Shown: in pieces, positions 8,738 through 17,900 of the stretch
Layout of the letters: the number at the start of each line of letters is the position of its first letter
Position numbering within the stretch: the stretch's first letter is position 1
NCBI GenBank assembly: GCA_025526995.1
Contig: JAHLKG010000048.1
Location: forward strand, 1-24,937
Length of the DNA: 24,937 nucleotides
DNA from: Powellomyces hirtus
Taxonomy: Eukaryota > Chytridiomycota > Chytridiomycetes > Spizellomycetales > Powellomycetaceae
Reading direction: 5' to 3'
Notes under the pieces: generated by a model
Databases searched by the model: none
Told to the model about the DNA's origin: nothing
What the model saw: only the letters and a program-made list of their open reading frames with translations
Translations under genes and position numbers: made by a program

Positions 8738-11700
8738 CAGAAGACCAACAAGGCTGGGGGAAAGCCAGATTGGAAGAAGGAGGCAGTCTGTCACTACTGC
8801 AACAAGAAGGGCCACATCAAGAAGGAATGCCACAAGAGGGCAGCAGATGAGAAGAAGGGCCTAAACCAGGCCAACTCGACTCAACAGACGCCTGGAGGCT
8901 TTGCTTTCACCACCGTTGGAACTCAGATGCCATCCCTGACATCCAACACTTGGATTTTGGACTCAGGAGCCTCTCAGCACATGACTGGCCGCAGAGAGCT
9001 GTTTGGTGACTATGAGAAGATGTCTCCTGTTGCCATTGAGATGGCAGACAATTACACATTGGAAGCTGTGGGGCATGGAACGCTTCACACATGGGTGATC
9101 AACACAGAGGGGAAGACAGTGCCCCTGCAAATCCAGAACTGCTGGCACGTCCCCAAGATGACCAAGAACCTCCTATCACTGGCTCGCCTTGCCAAAGCTG
9201 GAGCTTGTTTTGAAGTGGGACCACAGGCTGCTCGGATCATTGCAAAGGATGGGATGGCTTTCCTTGCCAAAGAGAACCAATTTGTCTACACATTCGAGAC
9301 AACACATGGGCAGGCAAATGCTGGGATTGCCCACAATGTTGGAAGGGACACAACAAGTCAGGACTTGTCCCTATGGCATCAGAGACTCGGCCATTTGAAC
9401 GTTGCAGACATTGGAAGGCTCACCAAGCTTGCCAAGGGCGTTCGAACCAGTGGGAGCTTGAGCATTTGTGACACTTGTGCACTCAGCAAAGCAAGCAGAG
9501 CGCCATTCCCCAAGGCACAGGCCTCCAGAGCATCAGAGAAGCTGGGATTGATCCACACAGACGTCTGGGGACCAGTTGAACCGCCCACAATCACTGGATA
9601 TCGCTATTTTGTCACATTCATTGATGACAAGACGAGATATTTCCATGTTTGCCTTATGAAGACCAAGGGAGAAGTTGCTAGGCACTATCAGGAGCTGGAA
9701 GCAGCACTCGTCCCCCTACATGGAAAGCAGATCAAAGCTGTCAGATCCGACCCAGGAGGCGAGTACATGAGCAACTTGCTAAGGGACCACTTCAAGGAGA
9801 AGGGCACACAGCATCAGAGGAGTTCAGTAAATACTCCACAGCAAAATGGTGTTGCTGAACGAGCCAACCGTACCCTTATGGAGATGGGGAGATGTTTGTT
9901 GAAGCAGTCAGGCTTGGACAAGCGTTTCTGGGGAGAAGCAATCATGACAGCAGTCTATCTGAGGAACAGATCTCCCACTGTTGCATGCCCCAAGACGCCT
10001 TATGAGATGTTCCATGGTATCCCACCATCTCTGGGACATTTGAGGACGTTTGGATGCATTGCCTATGCCTACATTCAACCCAACAAGCGCCAGAAGCTGG
10101 ATGATGCTGCCGTCAAGTGCATCATGCTGGGGTATAGCTCCCACAGCAAGGAATACCGGCTTATGGACATACAGACTAAGAAGATCCTGTTCTCCAGAAG
10201 TGTCAAATTCGATGAGAAGAGCTTCATTCCATCCCTCCAGTCTGCTCAGACGCCCCAAGTGCCTGCTGAGAGCCTGGAAGTGGGAATTGGGCCTGAAATG
10301 AAGCTGCAGGATGTCAGTGACGACTCTGAAGACACCCACATGTCAGAGGGAGAGGAGAACGTGAGGGAACGGACCCCTGAGCTGTACTCTGACTATGAGA
10401 GTGCTGCAGAGCCTTCTCCAACTCCCAAAAGACTCAGGAAGCCGCCAGGAGAGTGGTGGAAGGCTTCAAGCAACGCTGCAAACGTTGCTGCAGTTGCCTA
10501 TGCTGTCTCCTTTGTCTCAAACGAGCCCACAAGCTACAAGGAGAGCCAGACCATGCCAGATGCTTCACAATGGCGTCAGGCTGCTCAGGAAGAGATGGAT
10601 GCTCTTGCCAAGAATGGGACATGGCAACCTGTGGATCTGCCAATGGGCAGAAAAGCTATTGGATGCAAGTGGGTCTTCAAACGAAAGCTGAAGGACACAG
10701 GAGAGCTTGACAGATACAAGGCAAGACTTGTTGCCAAGGGATTCTCTCAGAGAGAGGGATTGGACTATCAGGAGACGTTTGCTCCTGTTGCCAAGTTTGG
10801 TCCCATGAGACTGCTGTTCTCCATCATTGCCACAGATGACTTGGAGGCACATCAGATGGACGTGAAGACAGCATTCTTGCAAGGGGATCTGGACTATGTG
10901 ATCTACATGCGCCAACCGGAGGGCTTTGAGGATTCCAAGCATCCAGGACGGGTCTGCAAGCTTGGGAGACCCCTCTACGGCCTCAAGCAATCAGCAAGGC
11001 GCTTCAACCACAAGATAGACCACAAACTGAAGTCTATGGGCTTTGTGCAGTCGACTGCAGAGCCTTGCATGTACTACAGGAGTCAGAATGGGACAACAGA
11101 GTACATTCTGATCTATGTGGACGACCTCATTGTGGCCTCATCAAGCAAGGAACAGCTGGGGGATGTCAAGAAGGAGCTGAGGCGAGCTTTTGAGATGACA
11201 GACCTTGGAGAGCTGAATTACTTCCTTGGGATTCACATCAGACGGAGCAGAAGCACCCGCACCATCTGGTTGTCTCAGAAGAAGTATGTTGAAGAGGTCG
11301 TTTCGAAATTCAACATGGGAGATGCCAAGGTTCATGCCACGCCTATGGAACATGGACTGCACCTCAGAAACAACATGGCACCTCAGAATGAGACGGATGA
11401 GCTGGAGATGAGCTCTGTGCCATACAGGAATGCAGTGGGCAGTTTGATCTATGCCATGCTAGGAACACGCCCTGACATTGCTGCTGCAGTTGGAATTGTG
11501 TCCAAGTACCTTGCAAAGCCTGGAAAGGAGCATTGGAGTGCTGCCAAGCGGATCATCAGATACCTGAAGGGCACAAGCGAACTTGGAATCCTTCTGGGAG
11601 GCAAAGAGAATGTCTCTGAGCCTAGGAAGCTGGTTGGATACTCGGATTCCGACTATGCTGGATGTTTGGACACAAGGAGATCAACCACTGGATTCATCTT

Positions 11701-12100
11701 CATGTTCAACGGGCCTATCACCTGGCAATCCAAGCGGCAGACCACTGTAGCTCTTTCAAGCACGGAAGCAGAGTACATGGCACTAGCCCAGTGCACCAAG
11801 GAAGCTGTTTGGCTTCGTCTGCTTGCAGGGGAGCTCGGATTCAAGCAGGATGGACCCACAATGCTCTTTGAGGACAACCAGGGTGCCATTGCTCTTGCTA
11901 AGAACCCGACATTGCATGCCAGCACCAAACACATTGAAGTGAGGTACCACTTTATCAGAGAAGCACTAGGACGCTTGGAGATTGCATTAGAGTATCTCTC
12001 GACTCAGGACATGGTTGCAGACATCTTGACAAAACCACTGGCTAGGGATCAGTTCTTGAAGCTGAGGGACGCCTGTGGGATTACAAAACATGTTTTGTGA
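8024..12100 (+). CDS. Rearranged copia polyprotein: IN-C/RT-N segment fused to NC-PR-IN-RT-RNase H
   Basis: Uninterrupted 1358-codon frame. Residues 1-238 are an integrase C-terminal/linker/RT N-terminal segment starting at an internal Met. At GCT 8735-8737 the frame passes into the gag nucleocapsid (residue 239 on). Then follow an intact CCHC knuckle (about 256-269), protease DSG (313-315), the HHCC finger, the integrase triad D513/D576/E612, a second copy of the 1-238 region, RT with motif A near 946 and YVDD at 1031-1034, and RNase H (D1208, E1248, D1284). The gag capsid-like N-terminus is missing. The first segment differs from its second copy by about 18 residues, so it came from a diverged relative. 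Whether this ORF is translated is unknown, since the only visible upstream promoter points the other way. Confidence 0.92.
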   Translation: MTAVYLRNRSSTVACPKTPYEMFYGIPPSLGHLRRFGCIAYAYIQPNKRQKLDDAAIKCIMLGYSFHSKEYWLMDVQTKKILFSRSVKFNEKSFIPSLQSAQMPQVRAESLEVGIGPEMKLQDVSDDSEDTHMSEGEENVRERTPELYSDYESAAEPSPTPKRLRKLPGEGWKASSNAANVAAVAYAVSFVTNEPTSYKESQTMPDGLQWRQAAQEEMDALAKNGTWQLVDQPTGRKAQKTNKAGGKPDWKKEAVCHYCNKKGHIKKECHKRAADEKKGLNQANSTQQTPGGFAFTTVGTQMPSLTSNTWILDSGASQHMTGRRELFGDYEKMSPVAIEMADNYTLEAVGHGTLHTWVINTEGKTVPLQIQNCWHVPKMTKNLLSLARLAKAGACFEVGPQAARIIAKDGMAFLAKENQFVYTFETTHGQANAGIAHNVGRDTTSQDLSLWHQRLGHLNVADIGRLTKLAKGVRTSGSLSICDTCALSKASRAPFPKAQASRASEKLGLIHTDVWGPVEPPTITGYRYFVTFIDDKTRYFHVCLMKTKGEVARHYQELEAALVPLHGKQIKAVRSDPGGEYMSNLLRDHFKEKGTQHQRSSVNTPQQNGVAERANRTLMEMGRCLLKQSGLDKRFWGEAIMTAVYLRNRSPTVACPKTPYEMFHGIPPSLGHLRTFGCIAYAYIQPNKRQKLDDAAVKCIMLGYSSHSKEYRLMDIQTKKILFSRSVKFDEKSFIPSLQSAQTPQVPAESLEVGIGPEMKLQDVSDDSEDTHMSEGEENVRERTPELYSDYESAAEPSPTPKRLRKPPGEWWKASSNAANVAAVAYAVSFVSNEPTSYKESQTMPDASQWRQAAQEEMDALAKNGTWQPVDLPMGRKAIGCKWVFKRKLKDTGELDRYKARLVAKGFSQREGLDYQETFAPVAKFGPMRLLFSIIATDDLEAHQMDVKTAFLQGDLDYVIYMRQPEGFEDSKHPGRVCKLGRPLYGLKQSARRFNHKIDHKLKSMGFVQSTAEPCMYYRSQNGTTEYILIYVDDLIVASSSKEQLGDVKKELRRAFEMTDLGELNYFLGIHIRRSRSTRTIWLSQKKYVEEVVSKFNMGDAKVHATPMEHGLHLRNNMAPQNETDELEMSSVPYRNAVGSLIYAMLGTRPDIAAAVGIVSKYLAKPGKEHWSAAKRIIRYLKGTSELGILLGGKENVSEPRKLVGYSDSDYAGCLDTRRSTTGFIFMFNGPITWQSKRQTTVALSSTEAEYMALAQCTKEAVWLRLLAGELGFKQDGPTMLFEDNQGAIALAKNPTLHASTKHIEVRYHFIREALGRLEIALEYLSTQDMVADILTKPLARDQFLKLRDACGITKHVL

Positions 12101-12107
12101 GTGAAAG
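12098..12107 (+). other. Putative polypurine tract, element c (second copy)
   Basis: tgagtgaaag immediately before the LTR at 12108, overlapping the stop codon. Confidence 0.45.
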
Positions 12108-12182
12108 TGTTGGAATCTACCTGTGGGCGCCTCTGGGAGGACTTAGAGCACACGGGACATGTGGGAGGACATCCACTTGTGT

Positions 12183-12262
12183 CTAGAATGGTCTGGAATG
12201 GTCCAGAATGGTCTAGAACGATCCAGAATAGCTGGAGAGGGCCTGGGAAGGCCTAGAACATG
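12183..12262 (+). promoter_or_regulatory. 10-bp tandem array in U3 (element c 3' LTR)
   Basis: Unchanged copy of the array at 651-730. Confidence 0.55.
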
Positions 12263-12403
12263 TCTGGAGCGCTGATAGAAGCGCCAAGAAAAGGCAAGAA
12301 GACACCCTGGGATTGGGAACAATACTAGGCCAGGCCAGGGCTGTCTTGGCCAAGCTAGGGCACAGTTAGATTGTCACTACACATGTACTATGATCCAAAT
12401 TGT

Positions 12404-12410
12404 TATAAAA
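12404..12410 (+). promoter_or_regulatory. TATA box, element c 3' LTR
   Basis: TATAAAA; as a 3' LTR promoter it would fire rightward, antisense to the family 2 and element a sequences. Confidence 0.65.
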
Positions 12411-12607
12411 GGACGCCCTCTGGGCATCCCCAACCAATATAATAACAGTCCAACACACTCTACTTGTCTAGTACACTCTGCCAAACACTACAGGTGACCT
12501 TCCCTACCTTGGGAAGCACCTTCAGACCCTCTGCAAGTCTTGACAATAACCTAGCAACCTATCTGGTATGCTGAGTTCCTGTTTGTAGATGTCAAGACGT
12601 CTCAACA

Positions 12608-13263
12608 CCAGGCGGCCAACACCATGGCAGAAGCGGCGGGGGGTCCAGCCAGCCCCTTGACCACAGCGGACGCATGTGTTAAGGCTGTGGCTGTGGCTTG
12701 AATTGATGTATCGGACGCGTTTGTCATTACATTGGATGTGTTTGTCCATTTCTTTGACTCAGTAAATGTATTTTCCGGTGTATGAGTCGGTGAGCTTGAC
12801 GCGTTTGTCCTTGAGCAAGTTTGGGTGACAGAAGCCATCGGAGTTGGTGAGATGTGAAACATTCCCCAAACAGGACGTGTGGTGATGCTGTTTATAGTGC
12901 GGTTGCAGTCTTGAATGACGGCGCTCTCATCTTCAGAGGTAACTCTCTTTCCATCTTTGGCGAGTGCGGAGACTGAGATGAGGGTTTTTGCGAGTTTTGG
13001 AACATAGAGAACATCAGTGAGAGGTACATCTCCATCTGAAAGCTTCAAGGTAGCATTCCCTTTCGCTTTGGCATCCAGAAAGGTGTTGTTTCCAAATCTG
13101 ATGCACGTCAAATGCTCTTTGTAGGATTTGAGAATGAAATATCCATTGTCATGTGCTGTGAGCAGCCCGAATCCAGATTTGCCAATGTAGTGGCATTGTG
13201 CGCTTTTGCAATGTTGGCATTATGAGCGGGTTTCAAGGCTTTGACAGCCTTGGTCTTGAGGGG
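12608..13263 (-). pseudogene. Family 2 copia-like protease region (unit 2)
   Basis: Better preserved than 1076-1738. DSG is at 13165-13173 within NLDSGCSQHM. One base is missing or extra a few codons later, and an open stretch of 169 codons then runs from 13111 into the adjoining LTR. It includes FGNNTFLDAKAKGN and VLYVPKLAKTLISVSALA, the conserved segment that in copia polyproteins follows the protease active site. The last 90 or so codons are Thr/Ser/Ala-rich and unrecognised. The open frame ends three codons inside the element c LTR, so the truncation point is that LTR. Confidence 0.65.
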
Positions 13264-14511
13264 ACAATTGAATGGAGTATGTACATTTGAATTGCATAAC
13301 TAACAGGGGAAGTTCTGTCTCTTCTTCGAGTCTGTGGTCTTCTTCGCATCGGTCTTCTTGTGACTTGAGCCGTCTTTCTTTGAAGGTTGGGCTTCAAGCG
13401 CGATGTTTTCGCTCTTCTTGGCACAATGGTTGTTTTGGTTACTCTTGTTACTTCCATTGTCCAAACGTTTGGCGGCCGCTTGTAGGCCTTTGAGATCTTT
13501 GAAACTTTGGGTTCTGACGAGCTCCGCTTGATGTTCGTTCATGCCTCAAAGGTAGAACCATTTGTAGACTAGAATCGGGATGTCCGAGACAAGTTGACTG
13601 GTAATCTTTGTGAAAGACCTTCTGTACTGTGAGATGGTATGGCTTCCTTCTCATAGTCTTTCAAGCTGAGTGAGTAGGGTCTCCTCGTGATCAGTTTGTT
13701 GGTAATGTCAAAGGAACGGTCACTTGAAAGTTTGCCAATTTGTGATGGGAGGATATTTCCCTTCATCTTCCTTCTTGCAGTAATGTCCGTACCATTGCTT
13801 TGCATCACCAGTGAGCTTGCTGAATATGAAGGAGAGTTGTTCTTCTCCAGGTACAGATTTGAGGCAAAAGACCACATCAACTTGATCAACGAAGTCGACA
13901 AGTTTTGGATGATTTCCCGTTCCGTTGAATTTCATAACTTCATTGATCGCTGATTCAAAGAATTTGAATGATGTGTGCTGGACTTCACAGTCTTTGCTCT
14001 TTCGGCTGCTTGTAGTTGTAGTGCTCTCCGTTGGGAAAGGCGGACGAAAGTGAGGGGCAACTGGGGCTTCAACTCCGCCGTGAGCAACAAGATTTCGCGC
14101 AAAAGAATACCCAGGGCCTCCTTTTGGGCTTTGCATCGGTGAAACGGGTAGATTGTAGCCACTGATGTGAGTATTTCCATTTTCAAACTTCTCATGTTGA
14201 TGGGAAGGTGTTGTAGCAAGAGGATTTGACTTAGTCAAGAGAGTCTTCTCCAACTTCTCAATCCAATGGTCGAACTTTTCGTTCATTTCCATCTTGAACC
14301 TCTGCAGAAGGTGCATGACTATGTCAGTCTGCGGTCCGGTCAGTTCTGTCGCCGGTTCTGCATGAATTTCTCCAGGATTCATCTCATCCACATTGGCATC
14401 TGCTTCGTGGGAATCATGGTAGATCGAGGCATCGATATTAACGTCTTCTTCAGCGTCAGGACCCAGTTTGGCTTCTTGTGTGGCTTGACGGGCTTGTTGG
14501 CGGGTCTGCAC
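13264..14511 (-). pseudogene. Family 2 gag with zinc knuckle (unit 2)
   Basis: A 263-codon open stretch (14511-13720) carries the N-terminal and capsid-like parts: a Gln/Arg-rich start, an acidic section, MHLLQRFKMEMNEKF, then FNGTGNHPKLVDFVDQVD and KLTGDAKQWYGHYC, resembling the Retrotrans_gag fold class. The frame then shifts. A second open stretch (13542-13300) holds the capsid C-terminus (LVRTQSFKDLKGLQAAAKRLD) and a Lys/Asn-rich linker. A CCHC knuckle at 13264-13305 (C-x2-C-x4-H-x4-C) has TAG at 13300-13302 directly after its first Cys, in both units. The open stretch begins at GTG with a stop just upstream. In unit 1 one extra G here removes that stop, so the true 5' end cannot be fixed. 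Confidence 0.65.
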
Positions 14512-14640
14512 TCCTTAAATGGGAGATCTTGCAGTAGCGTCTTGACGGTGTGCTCGGTACTTTCTTGGCACTTGAATTTGACAGAAGACTGGTAGCTTAC
14601 AGGTTTTACAAAGGGAGAATGACTCGAATTTGACCGGTCT
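14512..14640 (-). other. Family 2 leader or broken gag 5' end (unit 2)
   Basis: Between PBS and the gag open stretch. Coding-like open runs occur in shifting frames, and this copy and 2999-3130 differ by a few one-base indels that change which frame is open. Gag may have begun at or near the ATG within the PBS, but neither copy shows it intact. Confidence 0.35.
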
Positions 14641-14654
14641 TAGGGCTCATAACC
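14641..14654 (-). other. Family 2 primer-binding site (unit 2)
   Basis: GGTTATGAGCCCTA on the minus strand next to the putative LTR end. It shares its first 13 bases with the family 1 PBS although the surrounding sequence is unrelated. Confidence 0.65.
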
Positions 14655-14891
14655 TATTGGAGATATTGGCACTTCCAGTACTTTATTGGAATTGCAGAGG
14701 ATCGGCTGAATTCGATGCAGCCTCCAGTATACTTCGTAAGAGGGGGTTACAGAGCTCTTCTGTGATGCAGTTGACGATGTAGCATTGTCAGATGCACGGA
14801 GATGTAATGTATGTGAATGTATTTTTTATGTCTTAAAGTCCTATCGGTAATGTCTCGCTTCGAGTGTTCTAATCTACTTTTTCTCCAATCA
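14655..14891 (-). repeat. Putative family 2 LTR (unit 2)
   Basis: 237 bp, TGATTGGAG...CTCCAATA on the minus strand. The ends form an 8-bp inverted repeat (14656-14663 and 14882-14889). A TATA-like run lies at 14820-14829 and AATAAA (minus strand) at 14682-14687, about 140 bases later and close to the 3' end. The terminal TA would be a decayed CA. It is called mainly from the PBS position. Confidence 0.55.
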
Positions 14892-14949
14892 CATGATCAC
14901 ACGTAATCCAATTCAGCTCTTAGCGTTACCGGTATGGTGGTCACGCATT

Positions 14950-17900
14950 CTAGTCGGAGAATCCAAGTAAGGATCTAATGTAAGGACCAAACGTTGAGTA
15001 CGCAAATCTCAACATTCCAATAAGTCCATCCAGGTGGTTGCGGTGTTCGACCGAGTTCAACTTCATATGGTGTAAGACCATTAAGAAGTCGACAGGGAGT
15101 TGAATTGATAGTTTTCGCCAGAGTAATTCAGATATTTTTGCATAGTCGGAATCCGAGTATCCAACCAGCTTCCTAGGCTCAGAGACATTCTCTTTGCCTC
15201 CCAGAAGGATTCCAAGTTCGCTTGTGCCCTTCAGGTATCTGATGATCCGCTTGGCAGCACTCCAATGCTCCTTTCCAGGCTTTGCAAGGTACTTGGACAC
15301 AATTCCAACTGCAGCAGCAATGTCAGGGCGTGTTCCTAGCATGGCATAGATCAAACTGCCCACTGCATTCCTGTATGGCACAGAGCTCATCTCCAGCTCA
15401 TCCGTCTCATTCTGAGGTGCCATGTTGTTTCTGAGGTGCAGTCCATGTTCCATAGGCGTGGCATGAACCTTGGCATCTCCCATGTTGAATTTCGAAACGA
15501 CCTCTTCAACATACTTCTTCTGAGACAACCAGATGGTGCGGGTGCTTCTGCTCCGTCTGATGTGAATCCCAAGGAAGTAATTCAGCTCTCCAAGGTCTGT
15601 CATCTCAAAAGCTCGCCTCAGCTCCTTCTTGACATCCCCCAGCTGTTCCTTGCTTGATGAGGCCACAATGAGGTCGTCCACATAGATCAGAATGTACTCT
15701 GTTGTCCCATTCTGACTCCTGTAGTACATGCAAGGCTCTGCAGTCGACTGCACAAAGCCCATAGACTTCAGTTTGTGGTCTATCTTGTGGTTGAAGCGCC
15801 TTGCTGATTGCTTGAGGCCGTAGAGGGGTCTCCCAAGCTTGCAGACCCGTCCTGGATGCTTGGAATCCTCAAAGCCCTCTGGTTGGCGCATGTAGATCAC
15901 ATAGTCCAGATCCCCTTGCAAGAATGCTGTCTTCACGTCCATCTGATGTGCCTCCAAGTCATCTGTGGCAATGATGGAGAACAGCAGTCTCATGGGACCA
16001 AACTTGGCAACAGGAGCAAACGTCTCCTGATAGTCCAATCCCTCTCTCTGAGAAAATCCCTTGGCAACAAGTCTTGCCTTGTATCTGTCAAGCTCTCCTG
16101 TGTCCTTCAGCTTTCGTTTGAAGACCCACTTGCATCCAATAGCTTTTCTGCCCCTTGGCAGGTCCACAAGTTGCCATGTCCCATTCTTGACAAGAGCATC
16201 CATCTCTTCCTGAGCAGCCTGACGCCATTGTGAAGCATCTGGCATGGTCTGGCTCTCCTTGTAGCTTGTGGGCTCGTTTGAGACAAAGGAGACAGCATAG
16301 GCAACTGCAGCAACGTTTGCAGCGTTGCTTGAAGCCTTCCACCACTCTCCTGGCGGCTTCCTGAGTCTTTTGGGGGTTGGAGAAGGCTCTGCAGCACTCT
16401 CATAGTCAGAGGACGGCTCAGGGGTCCGTTCCCTTATGTTCTCCTCTCCCTCTGACATGGCTGTGTCCTCAGAGTCGTCACTGACATCCTGCAGCTCGTC
16501 ACTGACATCCTGCAGCTTCATTTCAGGCCCAATTCCCACTTCCAGGCTCTCAGCAGGCACTTGGGGCGTCTGAGCAGACTGGAGGGATGGAATGAAGCTC
16601 TTCTCATCGAATTTGACACTTCTGGAGAACAGGATCTTCTTAGTCTGTATGTCCATAAGCCGGTATTCCTTGCTGTGGGAGCTATACCCCAGCATGATGC
16701 ACTTGACGGCAGCATCATCCAGCTTCTGGCGCTTGTTGGGTTGAATGTAGGCATAGGCAATGCATCCAAACGTCCTCAAATGTCCCAGAGATGGTGGGAT
16801 ACCATGGAACATCTCATAAGGCGTCTTGGGGCATGCAACAGTGGGAGATCTGTTCCTCAGATAGACTGCTGTCATGATTGCTTCTCCCCAGAAACGCTTG
16901 TCCAAGCCTGACTGCTTCAACAAACATCTCCCCATCTCCATAAGGGTACGGTTGGCTCGTTCAGCAACACCATTTTGCTGTGGAGTATTTACTGAACTCC
17001 TCTGATGCTGTGTGCCCTTCTCCTTGAAGTGGTCCCTTAGCAAGTTGCTCATGTACTCGCCTCCTGGGTCGGATCTGACAGCTTTGATCTGCTTTCCATG
17101 TAGGGGGACGAGTGCTGCTTCCAGCTCCTGATAGTGCCTAGCAACTTCTCCCTTGGTCTTCATAAGGCAAACATGGAAATATCTCGTCTTGTCATCAATG
17201 AATGTGACAAAATAGCGATATCCAGTGATTGTGGGCGGTTCAACTGGTCCCCAGACGTCTGTGTGGATCAATCCCAGCTTCTCTGATGCTCTGGAGGCCT
17301 GTGCCTTGGGGAATGGCGCTCTGCTTGCTTTGCTGAGTGCACAAGTGTCACAAATGCTCAAGCTCCCACTGGTTCGAACGCCCTTGGCAAGCTTGGTGAG
17401 CCTTCCAATGTCTGCAACGTTCAAATGGCCGAGTCTCTGATGCCATAGGGACAAGTCCTGACTTGTTGTGTCCCTTCCAACATTGTGGGCAATCCCAGCA
17501 TTTGCCTGCCCATGTGTTGTCTCGAATGTGTAGACAAATTGGTTCTCTTTGGCAAGGAAAGCCATCCCATCCTTTGCAATGATCCGAGCAGCCTGTGGTC
17601 CCACTTCAAAACAAGCTCCAGCTTTGGCAAGGCGAGCCAGTGATAGGAGGTTCTTGGTCATCTTGGGGACGTGCCAGCAGTTCTGGATTTGCAGGGGCAC
17701 TGTCTTCCCCTCTGTGTTGATCACCCATGTGTGAAGCGTTCCATGCCCCACAGCTTCCAATGTGTAATTGTCTGCCATCTCAATGGCAACAGGAGACATC
17801 TTCTCATAGTCACCAAACAGCTCTCTGCGGCCAGTCATGTGCTGAGAGGCTCCTGAGTCCAAAATCCAAGTGTTGGATGTCAGGGATGGCATCTGAGTTC

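Larger units (their letters stand above)
1..11532. repeat. Tandem composite unit 1
   Basis: First of two head-to-tail copies of a retrotransposon composite. Base 1 matches base 11533, and collinearity continues (offset 11532, drifting to 11509 through small indels) up to the LTR at 7500-7999. Beyond that LTR the matching offset becomes 13399, because unit 2 carries an extra 1890 bp. Contents in order: 3' end of element c (+), its LTR, family 2 remnant (-), element a (-), chimeric LTR, element c (+) up to the point where the window began. It could be a true tandem or circular repeat, or an assembly product; the sequence alone does not decide. Confidence 0.9.
8000..12107 (+). mobile_element. 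Element c, 5'-truncated family 1 retrotransposon body
   Basis: Internal region of a + strand element with its 3' LTR following at 12108. It has no leader, no gag N-terminus and no 5' LTR of its own orientation. Its first bases (aagcatttctggggag) are mid-integrase and directly touch the outer end of a minus-strand LTR. It may have been interrupted there by the minus-strand element, whose other end is not present to show a target-site duplication. Confidence 0.85.
12108..12607 (+). repeat. Family 1 LTR (3' LTR of element c)
   Basis: 500 bp, TGTTGGAATC to TCTCAACA, following the stop codon of the 1358-residue ORF by 7 bp. The TATA box is at 12404-12410 and the 10-bp array at 12183-12262. It is flanked on the right by family 2 protease-region sequence. 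The missing 5' partner and missing second flank mean no target-site duplication can be read. Confidence 0.95.

Noticed and set aside
12608..12760. Cys/His-rich reading (CVRCGQGAGW...) as a zinc finger gene
   Set aside because: It appears only in a frame other than the one continuing from the protease, it runs into the LTR, and its spacing fits no known finger.
13264..14511. Family 2 as a Ty3/gypsy element on the basis of its gag
   Set aside because: The gag has a Retrotrans_gag-like look, but the protease region LDSGCSQHM and the nearby integrase scrap are copia type. No RT is present to settle it, so it is left as copia-like.
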